A stretch of 64,000 bases of DNA from CAWKPF01 sp963851415 (GCA_963851415.1 CAWKPF010000002.1:2666001-2730000), one strand, 5' to 3'. Positions 9,534 to 18,532 are shown, numbered from the stretch's first letter. The notes: generated by a model not told the origin, from the sequence alone. A program made the numbers and translations.

Positions 9534-10607
9534 TCAACTCCAACGCAGCAGGACCAACTCCGAGCAGAACCCCGGTCCCATCGCCAGCATCATCCCCCAA
9601 CTGCCGGACGACGGCTCCGCGTCGCCCATCACCTCGGAGAGGACCAACAGCACCGAGGTGGAGGAGAGGTTGCCGACTTCGCGAAGGCTTCGCCAGGTTC
9701 GAGCGAGCGCCTCGTCGGGAAGCTCGAGCGATTCCGCCATGGCGTCGAGAACTCTGGGGCCTCCGGGGTGACAGATCCAGTGCTCGATCTCGGAGCGGCG
9801 GAGTCCGTGCTCGTCGAGCATCTCGTCGACGTCACGCCGGAGGTTCTCCTGCACCATTCTCGGTACGTCGGCGGAGAGCACCACCTGGAAACCCTTCTCC
9901 GAGATGCGCCATCCCATGACGTCCTCGCTGTCGCGGTAGAACACGGAGCGGCTCGCGACGACCTCCGGGGTGGCGGAAGCCGGCCCATCGACGCTTGGGC
10001 TTCTCGCACTTCCCACGACCACAGCAGCAGCCGCACCGTCGCCGAAGAGGCCGCTCGCGATCAGATTCGGAATCGACAGGTCGTCTCGCTGCAGGGTCAA
10101 CGAGCACAGCTCGACACTCAGCAATACGGCGACCTGTTCGGGGTAGGCGCGCACGTAGTCCGCACACCTGGCGATGCCCGCGGCTCCCGCAACGCACCCG
10201 AGTCCGAAGAGCGGCATCCGCTTGAGCCGAGAGGGAAGCGCCACCCGGTTCATCAGTCGGGCATCGATCGAAGGGGTCGCCACTCCCGTCACGGACGTGA
10301 AGATCAGCGCATCGACTTCCTCGGCTGCCAGGCCTGCCTCCGCCAGCGCCTTGTTCAGGGCTTGCTCACCCAGCTCTACAGCGACCTCGATCCAGGCGTC
10401 ATTGCTGCGGGCGAACGTGTCGAGCCGATCGTAGTCCTCGAGCCGGAGCGCCAGATGTCGTCCGCCCACCAGGACGTTCTCGTGCAGCCGGCGCAGACGA
10501 TCGAGGTTGTAGTGCCGCGTCGACCACTCACGCTCGAGACGGGAGAGCAGGGTCTGCTGGTCGTAGTAGTGACGTGGAAGCGCCCGTTCGACAGCGGCGA
10601 TTCTCAT
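9534..10607 (-). CDS. Type III polyketide synthase (alkylpyrone/alkylresorcinol type)
   Basis: A 357-residue member of the chalcone-synthase family with the full catalytic triad: Cys138 (GLGCVAGAAG), His280 (WICHPGGP) and Asn313 (VGNLSSTS). The enzyme extends a starter acyl group with malonyl units and cyclises it to a pyrone or resorcinol. The segment around Cys138 resembles bacterial BpsA and PKS18-like synthases that accept long acyl chains. It is the first gene of a five-gene operon whose members overlap or nearly touch. The linked FAAL and ACP suggest that the starter is delivered as acyl-ACP or released from it. The start ATG at 10607 follows an 85-bp gap from the phosphatase gene. Confidence 0.92.
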   Translation of the reverse strand: MRIAAVERALPRHYYDQQTLLSRLEREWSTRHYNLDRLRRLHENVLVGGRHLALRLEDYDRLDTFARSNDAWIEVAVELGEQALNKALAEAGLAAEEVDALIFTSVTGVATPSIDARLMNRVALPSRLKRMPLFGLGCVAGAAGIARCADYVRAYPEQVAVLLSVELCSLTLQRDDLSIPNLIASGLFGDGAAAAVVVGSARSPSVDGPASATPEVVASRSVFYRDSEDVMGWRISEKGFQVVLSADVPRMVQENLRRDVDEMLDEHGLRRSEIEHWICHPGGPRVLDAMAESLELPDEALARTWRSLREVGNLSSTSVLLVLSEVMGDAEPSSGSWGMMLAMGPGFCSELVLLRWS

Positions 10608-10692
10608 GTTTGAGCGTTACCCTTTCCTGCCCTCTCCCGTGTTCGCCTCGTGCAGACTACACGAAGACGCATCTCGGTCGACTCGAGTGCTC

Positions 10693-11334
10693 TCAGCCGA
10701 GCAGGCCCAGCAGGTCGACGGTTCGTTCCAGGCAGGCCCGGGGCTCGAGCTCCTCGAGCTGGCTCCGGGAGTGGGCCCCGCAGCAGACGGCCACCGCAGC
10801 GACTCCGGCCGCCCGGGCCATCAGCAGGTCATGGCTCGTGTCACCGATCACCCAGGTGCCACTGGCCTCGGCTCCGAGCTCTTCCATCAGCTCGAGCACC
10901 ATCGCCGGACTGGGTTTCGCCGCCGACTCATCGGCGGTTCGAACGCCGTGAAAGTGGCTTCGCACTTCATGGAGACCGAAGTCCCTTTCGAGTCCCACCC
11001 GGCTCTTTCCCGTCGCAACGGCAAGCAGGAAGCCGCGCTGCCCGAGCTCGACCAGCATCTCTTCGATTCCCGAAAACAATGAGCCGTGCCGATGCCAGCG
11101 AGAGATCCAGAGATCTCGATAGCTCCGCATCACGCGCTCTCGCTCAGCCGAGTCGGAATTCGGGCACCAGCGTTCGATCGAATCCTTCATGTCGAGCCCC
11201 ACGGTCGCCCGCACAGCCGCTTCTGTGGTGCTCAGTCCCGCCTCGGCGAGCGCCGCGCGGGCACACCCCACGATCCCCGCGATCGAATCGCGCAGGGTGC
11301 CGTCCCAGTCGAAGATCAGGAGTTTCGGCTTCAT
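10693..11334 (-). CDS. HAD-superfamily phosphatase (phosphoglycolate phosphatase-like)
   Basis: A 213-residue HAD hydrolase. Motif I is DWDGTL with the nucleophile Asp9 and the acid/base Asp11, motif II is ATGKSR, the motif III lysine is in AKPSP (Lys140), and motif IV is GDTSHDL. A helical cap of about 65 residues follows motif I, as in GphA and PpaX enzymes. The ATG at 11334 places motif I at the N-terminus; the reading frame continues far upstream but overlaps the next gene. It follows the nucleotidyltransferase-like gene by 26 bp and precedes the PKS operon. The substrate (phosphoglycolate, pyrophosphate or a sugar phosphate) is not determinable. Confidence 0.88.
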   Translation of the reverse strand: MKPKLLIFDWDGTLRDSIAGIVGCARAALAEAGLSTTEAAVRATVGLDMKDSIERWCPNSDSAERERVMRSYRDLWISRWHRHGSLFSGIEEMLVELGQRGFLLAVATGKSRVGLERDFGLHEVRSHFHGVRTADESAAKPSPAMVLELMEELGAEASGTWVIGDTSHDLLMARAAGVAAVAVCCGAHSRSQLEELEPRACLERTVDLLGLLG

Positions 11335-11360
11335 CCCTGGGCCTCGAGCCAAGACCGATC

Positions 11361-12512
11361 TCAACCTCGGCCCAACGGTGTGTAGACCAGATCGCCGACG
11401 ACCGAGTCGTTGGCACCGGGAGCCCGCCCCGACTTGAGGGGTGTGACCAACCGTCCACTGAGCCGGGTGCGGGGCGACAGGAGCACTCCCGGAGCGACGA
11501 TCGAATGCTCGATTCGGCTGCCTGCGCCGACCGTGGATCCCCCCAGCACGAGACTGTCTTCGATGCGGCTGCCGCGCTCCAGTACCGCGCCCGCCTCGAC
11601 CACCGAGCGAAGGATTCGAACGTGCTTCTCGAGCTGCGCCTCGACGGACACGAAGCGCCGGCGACCCAGTCCGAGAAGACGCCCCGTTCGCGACCACTCC
11701 CTGACGGCATCCAGATAGCGCACCGGGGTCGGCAGCTCGAAGACCGGCCGACGCGTCCCAACGCCGAGCAGGGGTCGACCCTGAGCGAGCCAGCCCCGCA
11801 AGAGTCCCAGGAGGGTGGCACCGTTCCCACAACCAGCCACGCCATGGGAGGAACGAGACGCCACCGGGTCGAGGGTGGTCTCGAGCAACGCTGTCGCGTC
11901 GAGAAGACACGCGCCGAGAAATCCCGTCGGAACTTCGCCCCGTGGCTCGATCGCGGTGCTGCGCCCGCGCAGCTCCGACACTTTGCCCTTCTTCTCCAGC
12001 TCGACCCAGGTGATCGCCGGAGCCCACGGCCGATCCTTTCCGACGAGAAGCGTGGCAGCGGCGCCGCCCTTGATGTGGCGCTTGACCAGTCGCTTGAGGG
12101 GCCAGCGACACACCCGATTCGCGGGCAGCAGGGCCGCCACCTCGGCGCCCGCGAGAAAGTCCTTCAGCTGCCTCAGAGGGCCCGCCCCTTCTTCTTCGCC
12201 TCCGGAGGGGTGTGACTCCGGGTCACCGCCTCGCACTCGGGAGGAGCCGGGCGAGGGTGCCGAGCAGTAGTGCAACTCCATTGCACCGAGACTCGTACCG
12301 AACCGATTCTCGATCGTACTCCCGAGTGGGCCCACACGAACGAGTGCCGCCTCGCAACCGGCCTGGGCGAGGGCGCTGAGCGCCAGATGGAGCAGCGGCT
12401 CACCCGTGATCGGAAGTAGCGCCTTGGGTAGGGCTCCGGTCAGCGGTCGCATCCGCAGACCGGGATCGTCGGCCAGGACCAGGGCTCTCACGCGTGGCTG
12501 TGAGGTCGTCAA
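11361..12512 (-). CDS. Degenerate sugar-nucleotidyltransferase-like protein with C-terminal beta-helix
   Basis: The 383-residue protein aligns by eye with mannose-1-phosphate guanylyltransferase/GlmU-type proteins. It has an N-terminal Rossmann start with PLTGALPKALLPITGEPLL and a C-terminal hexapeptide-repeat stretch (about 285-370, SVVEAGAVLERGSRIEDSLV). The catalytic features are altered. The glycine-rich loop reads LADDPGLRMRPLT instead of LAGGxGTRLxPLT. The expected metal-binding NGD motif is replaced by LLPANRV. An acidic Gly/Ser/Glu-rich insertion interrupts the middle. It overlaps the CYTH gene by 4 bp. It may be a regulatory pseudoenzyme or a highly divergent transferase. Confidence 0.7.
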   Translation of the reverse strand: MTTSQPRVRALVLADDPGLRMRPLTGALPKALLPITGEPLLHLALSALAQAGCEAALVRVGPLGSTIENRFGTSLGAMELHYCSAPSPGSSRVRGGDPESHPSGGEEEGAGPLRQLKDFLAGAEVAALLPANRVCRWPLKRLVKRHIKGGAAATLLVGKDRPWAPAITWVELEKKGKVSELRGRSTAIEPRGEVPTGFLGACLLDATALLETTLDPVASRSSHGVAGCGNGATLLGLLRGWLAQGRPLLGVGTRRPVFELPTPVRYLDAVREWSRTGRLLGLGRRRFVSVEAQLEKHVRILRSVVEAGAVLERGSRIEDSLVLGGSTVGAGSRIEHSIVAPGVLLSPRTRLSGRLVTPLKSGRAPGANDSVVGDLVYTPLGRG

Positions 12513-13099
12513 TTCTCTCCCTGACCCTGCCGCTTCGAGGCCTCGGCCAGAGGCGGATCGAAGACCATGTCCCCCGGGAGCTCGGGGTTCTCACGCCGAA
12601 GTGCTTCCCATAGGTCGAGGTAGCTTCCGCGCTCCGCCTGCTCGGTCTCGAGACCGAATCGGCGCGCGCACTCCCGCGTGCCGCCACCCTCGAACTCGGC
12701 GAAGGAGCCCATCGGGGTCTGATCCAGGGTGACCAGCGTCTCGCCGAGCCTCCACTCTTCACGCACCTTCTGATAGCGCCGCGACAGCTCGAAGCCGAGC
12801 AGCTCGAGCACCGCCGCCAGGGTGTCACCGGACCCGACCGGGGTTTCGTACTCAAGGCGTTCTTTGACGCCATCCACGAAGCGGGCCGGCCCCTTGAAGG
12901 TCAGTCGGTCCCCACGACCGTCGCGGCGCAGCCGAAGCACACACCCTCGCTCTCGGAGCTCGCCCCCACGATCCCAGACCCGGTTGTCTTCGAATGCACG
13001 CGGGGTGACCAGCGTGGCGCCCGCGGTCTCGAGCGCCTCGCGCAGCTCTTCGAGATCGTCGATCCGGAACTTGAGCTCCCGCTCGATCGGTCCGACCAT
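12509..13099 (-). CDS. CYTH-domain protein (class IV adenylate cyclase/triphosphatase fold)
   Basis: A 196-residue CYTH protein beginning with the signature E-x-E-x-K at residues 6-10 (ERELK). It then shows the expected alternating charged strands of the triphosphate tunnel (VLRLRRDG, LTFKGP, KERLEYET, EEWRLGETLVTLDQTPMGSFAEFEG). Family members hydrolyse inorganic or organic triphosphates, or make cAMP. Which activity applies is not readable. The stop overlaps the start of the nucleotidyltransferase-like gene as ATGA, suggesting related function. A double cyclic-nucleotide-binding protein elsewhere in the window would be a possible partner if it were a cyclase, but this is speculation. Confidence 0.85.
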   Translation of the reverse strand: MVGPIERELKFRIDDLEELREALETAGATLVTPRAFEDNRVWDRGGELRERGCVLRLRRDGRGDRLTFKGPARFVDGVKERLEYETPVGSGDTLAAVLELLGFELSRRYQKVREEWRLGETLVTLDQTPMGSFAEFEGGGTRECARRFGLETEQAERGSYLDLWEALRRENPELPGDMVFDPPLAEASKRQGQGEN

Positions 13100-13112
13100 C
13101 GGCCTTGCCTGC

Positions 13113-14519
13113 CTACCCAGCCACTTCCGCCGCCCGATCGAGGAAGGCGGCGATCGTGTGAATGCCCTGATGAAAATGTTCGATGTTCATCTTCTCGTTG
13201 GGGGAGTGGAGTCGATCGTCGGGCAGGCCGAAGCCCATGAGCAGGACCGGTGTACTCAGAACCCTCGAGAACGTCGACACGATGGGGATCGATCCGCCTT
13301 CTCGGATCAGGACGGGCCTCTTGCCCCAGACCTGCTCGAGGGCATCCATCGCGGCTTCGGGAAAGGGACCCGAAGTGTCGATCACAACGGGAGCGCCGCC
13401 GTTGAGAATGCGAACCGTCGCCTGAACCCCCGAAGGGGCGATTGACGCCACATAGCTCTGGAGGCGTCGGCCGATCTCGGCCGGGTCCTGATCGGGAACC
13501 AGACGCATCGACACCTTCGCGCCGCCCTGTGCCGCAATCACCGTCTTCGCGCCGGGCCCCTGGTAGCCGCCCCAGATCCCGTTGACATCGCAGGTCGGGC
13601 GACCCCACACCCGCTCGAGAGTGGTGTAGCCCTGCTCACCGAACAGGGCCGGCACCTCGAGTGAGTCACGGTATGCCTGTTCGTCGAACGGGAGAGCCGC
13701 GAAGGCCTCACGCTCGGTGGGCTCGAGCGGCCGCACGGAGTCGTAGAACCCCGGAATCAAGACCTTCCCGGTGTCGACGTCACGCAGACGCGCGAGAATC
13801 TGGGACAGGGCATTCAACGGGTTGCGTACGGCTCCTCCGAAGCTACCCGAGTGCAGGTCTCGACAGGGGCCGGTGACCAGGATCTCGGTATAGAGCATTC
13901 CTCTCAGACCATAGAGGAGCGAGGGTTGGCCAGGGCCGAACATCGAGGTATCCGAAACCACGACGCAATCCGCAGCCAGGCGATCTCCTCGATCCTGTTC
14001 GACGAAGGCCTCTATGGTCTCGCCGCCACTCTCCTCTTCCCCTTCGACCAGGAACTTGACGTTGACCGGGAGCGAGCCCCTCTCGGCGAGCATCGTCTCG
14101 ACCGCGAGGAGGTGGGTCAGGGACTGGCCCTTGTCGTCCGTGGCCCCCCGGGCGACCAGATCGGTCCCCTCCACGGTGGGCTCGAACGGAGGGCTTCGCC
14201 ACAGCTCCAGGGGATCGGGGGGTTGCACGTCGTAATGCCCATAGAACAGCACCGTGGGCCTTCCCGGCGCCCCGAGCCACTCCCCGTAGACGAGGGGATG
14301 GCCCCTCTCTCGACCGACCGCGGACGCCTCGATGCACTCGGTGACGAGTCCGGCCTCCACCATTCGGTCGCGCAGGAACTCCGCACAGCGGCGAACGTCG
14401 CCGTCGTGGGCCGGATCGGTGGACACCGACGGGATCCTCAGGTACTCCTTCAGTGTTTCGAGGTGGGCATCACGTTGCCGGTCGATGCGCTCTGGGAGGC
14501 TGTCCTCGGTATGGGTCAT
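13113..14519 (-). CDS. M20-family metallopeptidase (dipeptidase, CNDP-like)
   Basis: A 468-residue zinc peptidase. The visible metal ligands and catalytic residues are His95 (FYGHYDVQP), the bridging Asp128 (GATDDKG), the catalytic Glu in EGEEESGG (161-162), Asp190 (VVSDTSMF), and a C-terminal His in LHSPNEKM. A dimerisation lid lies between them (GPCRDLHSGSFGGAV). The ATG at 14519 is preceded by GAAGGA and puts the first helix at the N-terminus; the frame is open further upstream but runs into the CPBP gene. It probably cleaves dipeptides in the cytoplasm. The gap to the CYTH gene is 13 bp. Confidence 0.92.
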   Translation of the reverse strand: MTHTEDSLPERIDRQRDAHLETLKEYLRIPSVSTDPAHDGDVRRCAEFLRDRMVEAGLVTECIEASAVGRERGHPLVYGEWLGAPGRPTVLFYGHYDVQPPDPLELWRSPPFEPTVEGTDLVARGATDDKGQSLTHLLAVETMLAERGSLPVNVKFLVEGEEESGGETIEAFVEQDRGDRLAADCVVVSDTSMFGPGQPSLLYGLRGMLYTEILVTGPCRDLHSGSFGGAVRNPLNALSQILARLRDVDTGKVLIPGFYDSVRPLEPTEREAFAALPFDEQAYRDSLEVPALFGEQGYTTLERVWGRPTCDVNGIWGGYQGPGAKTVIAAQGGAKVSMRLVPDQDPAEIGRRLQSYVASIAPSGVQATVRILNGGAPVVIDTSGPFPEAAMDALEQVWGKRPVLIREGGSIPIVSTFSRVLSTPVLLMGFGLPDDRLHSPNEKMNIEHFHQGIHTIAAFLDRAAEVAG

Positions 14520-14560
14520 CTCTGGGGGTCCTTCGTCAATCTGGCTGGACAAACGCCGGA

Positions 14561-15145
14561 TCAGTCTACCAGCGAAGCGGGCTCGTCCTCCGGAGCCGAG
14601 GGACCCGGCCCGTGACCAGAAGTGAGACGAAGCAGAGAGACGGCATTGACCAGCGCGTGGCCCACGATCGGGGCCAGAAGGGTCCCCCGCCAGAGGACCA
14701 GACCACCGAAGAGGAGCCCCGCAAGGAGAGCGAAGACGGTCCACAGTCTCAGCGCCGGCTCGCGGCCCGTGTGAAGCAGGGCGAACAGGAGCGTGGCCCA
14801 CAGCAGGCCCCAGGACCCTTGCACCGCGCCACGGAAGAAGAACTCCTCCGCAAATCCCGAGAGCAGGGCCAGGGCCACGGCCTCGCCCCTGTCCAGAGGT
14901 CCGATTCGCCGCGTGAGCATCGCGGTCAACTCACGGGCGAGGGGCAGCAGCCGCTCTGCGAGCCACCAGAATCCGAGCAGCAGGGCAGCGCTGAGAGATC
15001 CGAGGAGAACGTCGACAGCCCAATCTTCACCGACGAAGAGCGAAAGGCTGATCGTGCCCTCGCGCCACCCGACCCAAGCCACTCCGCCAAAGGCGAGGAG
15101 GAGGTAGAACACCCAGGCCAGGCGGTAGAGCTGCCCCGGGGGCAA
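14561..15145 (-). CDS. CPBP-family intramembrane metalloprotease
   Basis: A 194-residue multi-spanning membrane protein with the CPBP (CAAX-protease/bacteriocin-processing) signature: Glu100-Glu101 and Arg105 (AEEFFFRG), His125 (LLFALLHTG) and His163/Asn167 (GHALVNAV). Substrates of bacterial members are mostly unknown. The start is probably the TTG at 15145, because no ATG or GTG lies upstream in frame after the aldolase gene. The acidic C-terminal tail is likely disordered. It shares the minus-strand run with fsa upstream and the M20 peptidase downstream (41-bp gap). Confidence 0.82.
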   Translation of the reverse strand: MPPGQLYRLAWVFYLLLAFGGVAWVGWREGTISLSLFVGEDWAVDVLLGSLSAALLLGFWWLAERLLPLARELTAMLTRRIGPLDRGEAVALALLSGFAEEFFFRGAVQGSWGLLWATLLFALLHTGREPALRLWTVFALLAGLLFGGLVLWRGTLLAPIVGHALVNAVSLLRLTSGHGPGPSAPEDEPASLVD

Positions 15146-15211
15146 CGACGCTTCGATCTCCGCCAGCGGGTCTTTACCGGGCGTGTCGATGGCGAGCTTC
15201 CGTAACCCGGG

Positions 15212-15868
15212 TCAGTCGTCGAAGCTACGCCCGGTCTTCTCCCAATCGGAGAGGAAGCGCTCCAGGCCGAGGTCGGTCAGGGTGTGCTTGTAGAGCTGCT
15301 GCAGGACCTTGAAGGGGATCGTCACGACGTCGGCGCCGAGCAAAGCGGAGGTGTGGACATGGATCGGATTTCGCACGGAAGCGACCAGCACCTGGGTCTG
15401 GAACCCGTAGTTGCCGTACACCGTCACCACGTCTCGGATCAGCTCCATGCCGTCCTGTCCGATGTCATCGAGCCGACCGACGAAGGGTGAAATGAAGGTG
15501 GCTCCTGCCTTGGCAGCCAACAGCGCCTGGTTCGTGGAGAAACAGAGCGTCACGTTGGTCGCGATGCCCTCTTCGGAGAGAGTCTGGACGGCGCGCAGAC
15601 CGACCGGGTCGAGCGGTAGCTTGACCACGACGTTCTCGGCGAGATCGGCGAGTCGGCGCCCCTGATCGAGCATCCCGTCGAAGTCCGTGGCGAGAACCTC
15701 GCCACTGACCGGGCCTTCGACGCGCTCCGCGATCTCCTTGACGGTCGGAAGGTAGGACTTGCCTTGCTTCGCGATCAGGCTCGGGTTGGTGGTCACTCCG
15801 TCGACCATGCCCCACTCGAGGCCGGTCTCGATCTCCTGGACGTCCGCAGTATCGAGAAAAAAGAGCAC
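15212..15868 (-). CDS. Fructose-6-phosphate aldolase/transaldolase-like protein
   Basis: A 218-residue class I aldolase of the small transaldolase (TalC/FSA) subfamily. MLFFLDTADVQEI and DGVTTNPSLIAK are the family's N-terminal signature. The Schiff-base lysine is Lys83 (VVVKLPL), and NVTLCFSTNQALLA and ISPFVGRLDDIG follow. It catalyses either reversible cleavage of fructose 6-phosphate or transaldol transfer in the pentose phosphate pathway; sequence alone does not decide. It lies 38 bp after gyrA and may be transcribed with gyrBA. Confidence 0.93.
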   Translation of the reverse strand: MLFFLDTADVQEIETGLEWGMVDGVTTNPSLIAKQGKSYLPTVKEIAERVEGPVSGEVLATDFDGMLDQGRRLADLAENVVVKLPLDPVGLRAVQTLSEEGIATNVTLCFSTNQALLAAKAGATFISPFVGRLDDIGQDGMELIRDVVTVYGNYGFQTQVLVASVRNPIHVHTSALLGADVVTIPFKVLQQLYKHTLTDLGLERFLSDWEKTGRSFDD

Positions 15869-15906
15869 GAATCCTCCCTGTCGTTCGCTATCGATTCAGG
15901 ACCCGA

Positions 15907-18495
15907 TCAGTTGATCGGCTCGCCTTCGTCTCGGGTCGACGACTCATCAGACGTCTCCTCGGCCAGGGGATCCCCGCTCTCGGCGTCGGTAGGCGTGTCG
16001 TCTTCGTCCGAGTCTTCCGCTTCGTCCTCGACGATCTTGGCCATCGCCACCAGGCGATCGTCCCCGTCGAGGTCCATGACCTTGACCCCCTGTGTGGCTC
16101 GACCGATCCGCGACACGGAGCCCGCGCTGATCCGAATGATCTTGCCCTCGACAGTGATCAGCATCACCCCTTGCGTCTCAACCACCTGGCGCAAGCCGAC
16201 CACCTCGCCGGTCTTGTCGCTGACCTTGAGATTGATGATCCCCATCCCGCCACGGCCCTGTCGTCGATACTCGTCCGGATCAGTCCGCTTACCGTAGCCG
16301 TTCTCGGTGACCGTGAGCAGATCGCCATGGCCTGTCGACCCGAGCTCCGGCAGCACCTCCATCGAGACCACCTGATCCCCTTCCCGAAGTGCGATTCCTC
16401 GTACGCCTCGCGTCGCTCGACCCATGGAACGAACATCCGTCTCCGGAAAGCGTACCGAGTACCCCTTGGCGGTCGCCATGACGATGTCGTGGTTGCCGTC
16501 GGTCACGCGGACACCGAGCAACCGATCCCCCTCGTCGATCCGAATCGCGATGATGCCGCCCGCACGAGGGTTGGCAAACGCCGACAGCTCGGTCTTCTTG
16601 ATGGTCCCGCCGCGCGTGGCGAAGGTGAGGAACTGGTCCTCGGGAAAGTCGCGAACGACGACCGTGGTAGCCACCCTCTCGTCCGGCTCGAGCTGCAGGA
16701 GATTGACGATGGCCTTCCCTCGAGCTGCGGGTCCGAGCTCCGGGATTCGATGCACCTTGAGCCAATGCAGGTAGCCACTCTCGGTGATCACCAGCACGTA
16801 CGAGTGCGCCGAGGCAACGAAGAGATGCTCGACGAAGTCGCCCTCCTTGGTCACCATGCCCAGGCGTCCCTTGCCGCCACGCCCCTGGGCGCGGTACAGG
16901 GTGAGCGGAGAGCGCTTGATGTAGCCCGAGTTGGTGACGGTCACCACCATGTCTTCGTCGGCGATCATGTCCTCGATACCGATTTCGCCTTCGTAGGGAA
17001 TCAGTTCGGTGCGACGCGGATCGCCGTAGGTTTCACGGATCTCCTCGAGCTCGCCGCGGACTTCTTCGAGCACCAACGCGTCCGAGTTCAGGATGGCGCG
17101 CAGCCTCTCGACCGTGGCCATCAACTGCCGGTACTCCTCGACCACTTTCTCGCGTTCGAGCCCGGTCAAGCGCTGCAAGCGCATCTCCAGAATCGCCTGA
17201 GACTGGGGATCGCTGAGCGCGAAGTCCGCCATCAAGCGCTCTTTCGCTTCCGCGGGTGTCTGGCTCGAACGGATGGTCGTGATGATCTCGTCGATGTGAT
17301 CCAGCGCCTTGAGAATGCCCTCGAGGATGTGCGCTCGCTCTTCGGCCTTGCGCAAATCGAAACGGCTGCGCCGGATCACTACCGTCTTGCGATGGTTGAG
17401 GAAGTGGCGCAGCATCTCCGGCAGGCTGAGCACCTGCGGCTGGTTGTCGACGATGGCAAGCGTGTTGATGCCGAAGGTGACCTGCATCTGGGTCATCTTG
17501 TAGAGATTGTTGAGCACGATCTCCGAGATTTCCCCGCGCTTGAGCTCCACCACGACCCGAAGTCCTCGCCGGTCGGACTCGTCACGGAGGTCCGAGATCC
17601 CTTCGATCTTCTTCTCTCGCACCAGCTCGGCGATTCGCTCCAGCAGCCGGGCCTTGTTGACCTGGTACGGAATCTCGGTCACCACGATCCGTTCGCGATC
17701 GCCCTTCATCTCCTCGACGTGCGCGCGGGCACGCACCTGGATCGTGCCTCGACCGGTGGCGTAGGCCGAATGCACCCCTGACTGACCCAGAATGAAACCA
17801 CCGGTCGGGAAATCCGGCCCCGGGAGGACCTCCATCAACTCCGGCAGGGAGACCTCGGGGTGCTCGATCACCAGCATCAAGGCTGCAATGACTTCCGAGA
17901 GGTTGTGTGGCGGGATATTGGTCGCCATTCCCACCGCGATTCCCGCAGAGCCGTTGATCAACAGATTGGGAAGCCGCGCCGGAAGCACCGACGGCTCCTG
18001 CTCGGATCCATCGTAGTTGGGAGTCCAGTCGACCGTCTCCTTGTCGATGTCCTCGCGCAGCATCTCCTGAGCGAGGCGCGTCATCCGGATCTCGGTGTAG
18101 CGCATCGCTGCCGCATTGTCGCCGTCGATCGATCCGAAGTTCCCCTGTCCGTCGACCAGCGGATAGCGCAGAGCGAAGTCCTGGGCCATGCGCACTACGG
18201 TGTCGTAGATCGCCGAGTCCCCGTGGGGGTGGTACTTACCCATCACGTCGCCGACGATGCGAGCCGACTTCTTGTAGGGCCGGTTGGCCAGATTCCCCGA
18301 CTCCCACATGCCGTACAGCACGCGGCGGTGGACGGGCTTGAGGCCGTCCCTCACGTCCGGCAAGGCGCGCCCGATGATCACACTCATTGCGTAATCGAGA
18401 TAGCTTCGCCGCATCTCGTCTTCGAGATCGACCGGCGTGGTGCGCTCCGGAGGCAGTTCGCCTGGTGGGGCGTCGTCTTGTTCGTGCTCGCTCAT
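15907..18495 (-). CDS. gyrA: DNA gyrase subunit A
   Basis: The 862-residue subunit carries the cleavage-religation activity of gyrase. The catalytic Tyr133 is in AAAMRYTEIRM. The quinolone-determining region reads HPHGDSAIYDTV with Ser94 and Asp98, the wild-type sensitive residues. The C-terminal DNA-wrapping beta-pinwheel starts with the GyrA box (YRAQGRGGKGRLG), which marks gyrase rather than topoisomerase IV. The tail from about 830 is acidic. It is 37 bp downstream of gyrB, in the same direction. Confidence 0.98.
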   Translation of the reverse strand: MSEHEQDDAPPGELPPERTTPVDLEDEMRRSYLDYAMSVIIGRALPDVRDGLKPVHRRVLYGMWESGNLANRPYKKSARIVGDVMGKYHPHGDSAIYDTVVRMAQDFALRYPLVDGQGNFGSIDGDNAAAMRYTEIRMTRLAQEMLREDIDKETVDWTPNYDGSEQEPSVLPARLPNLLINGSAGIAVGMATNIPPHNLSEVIAALMLVIEHPEVSLPELMEVLPGPDFPTGGFILGQSGVHSAYATGRGTIQVRARAHVEEMKGDRERIVVTEIPYQVNKARLLERIAELVREKKIEGISDLRDESDRRGLRVVVELKRGEISEIVLNNLYKMTQMQVTFGINTLAIVDNQPQVLSLPEMLRHFLNHRKTVVIRRSRFDLRKAEERAHILEGILKALDHIDEIITTIRSSQTPAEAKERLMADFALSDPQSQAILEMRLQRLTGLEREKVVEEYRQLMATVERLRAILNSDALVLEEVRGELEEIRETYGDPRRTELIPYEGEIGIEDMIADEDMVVTVTNSGYIKRSPLTLYRAQGRGGKGRLGMVTKEGDFVEHLFVASAHSYVLVITESGYLHWLKVHRIPELGPAARGKAIVNLLQLEPDERVATTVVVRDFPEDQFLTFATRGGTIKKTELSAFANPRAGGIIAIRIDEGDRLLGVRVTDGNHDIVMATAKGYSVRFPETDVRSMGRATRGVRGIALREGDQVVSMEVLPELGSTGHGDLLTVTENGYGKRTDPDEYRRQGRGGMGIINLKVSDKTGEVVGLRQVVETQGVMLITVEGKIIRISAGSVSRIGRATQGVKVMDLDGDDRLVAMAKIVEDEAEDSDEDDTPTDAESGDPLAEETSDESSTRDEGEPIN

Positions 18496-18532
18496 GTGAT
18501 GTCAGCCCTTGCCCTCTCGCTCGACCTGGAAC

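Noticed and set aside
14520..14801. N-terminal extension of the M20 peptidase
   Set aside because: It overlaps the CPBP protease gene on the same strand and resembles no family N-terminus.
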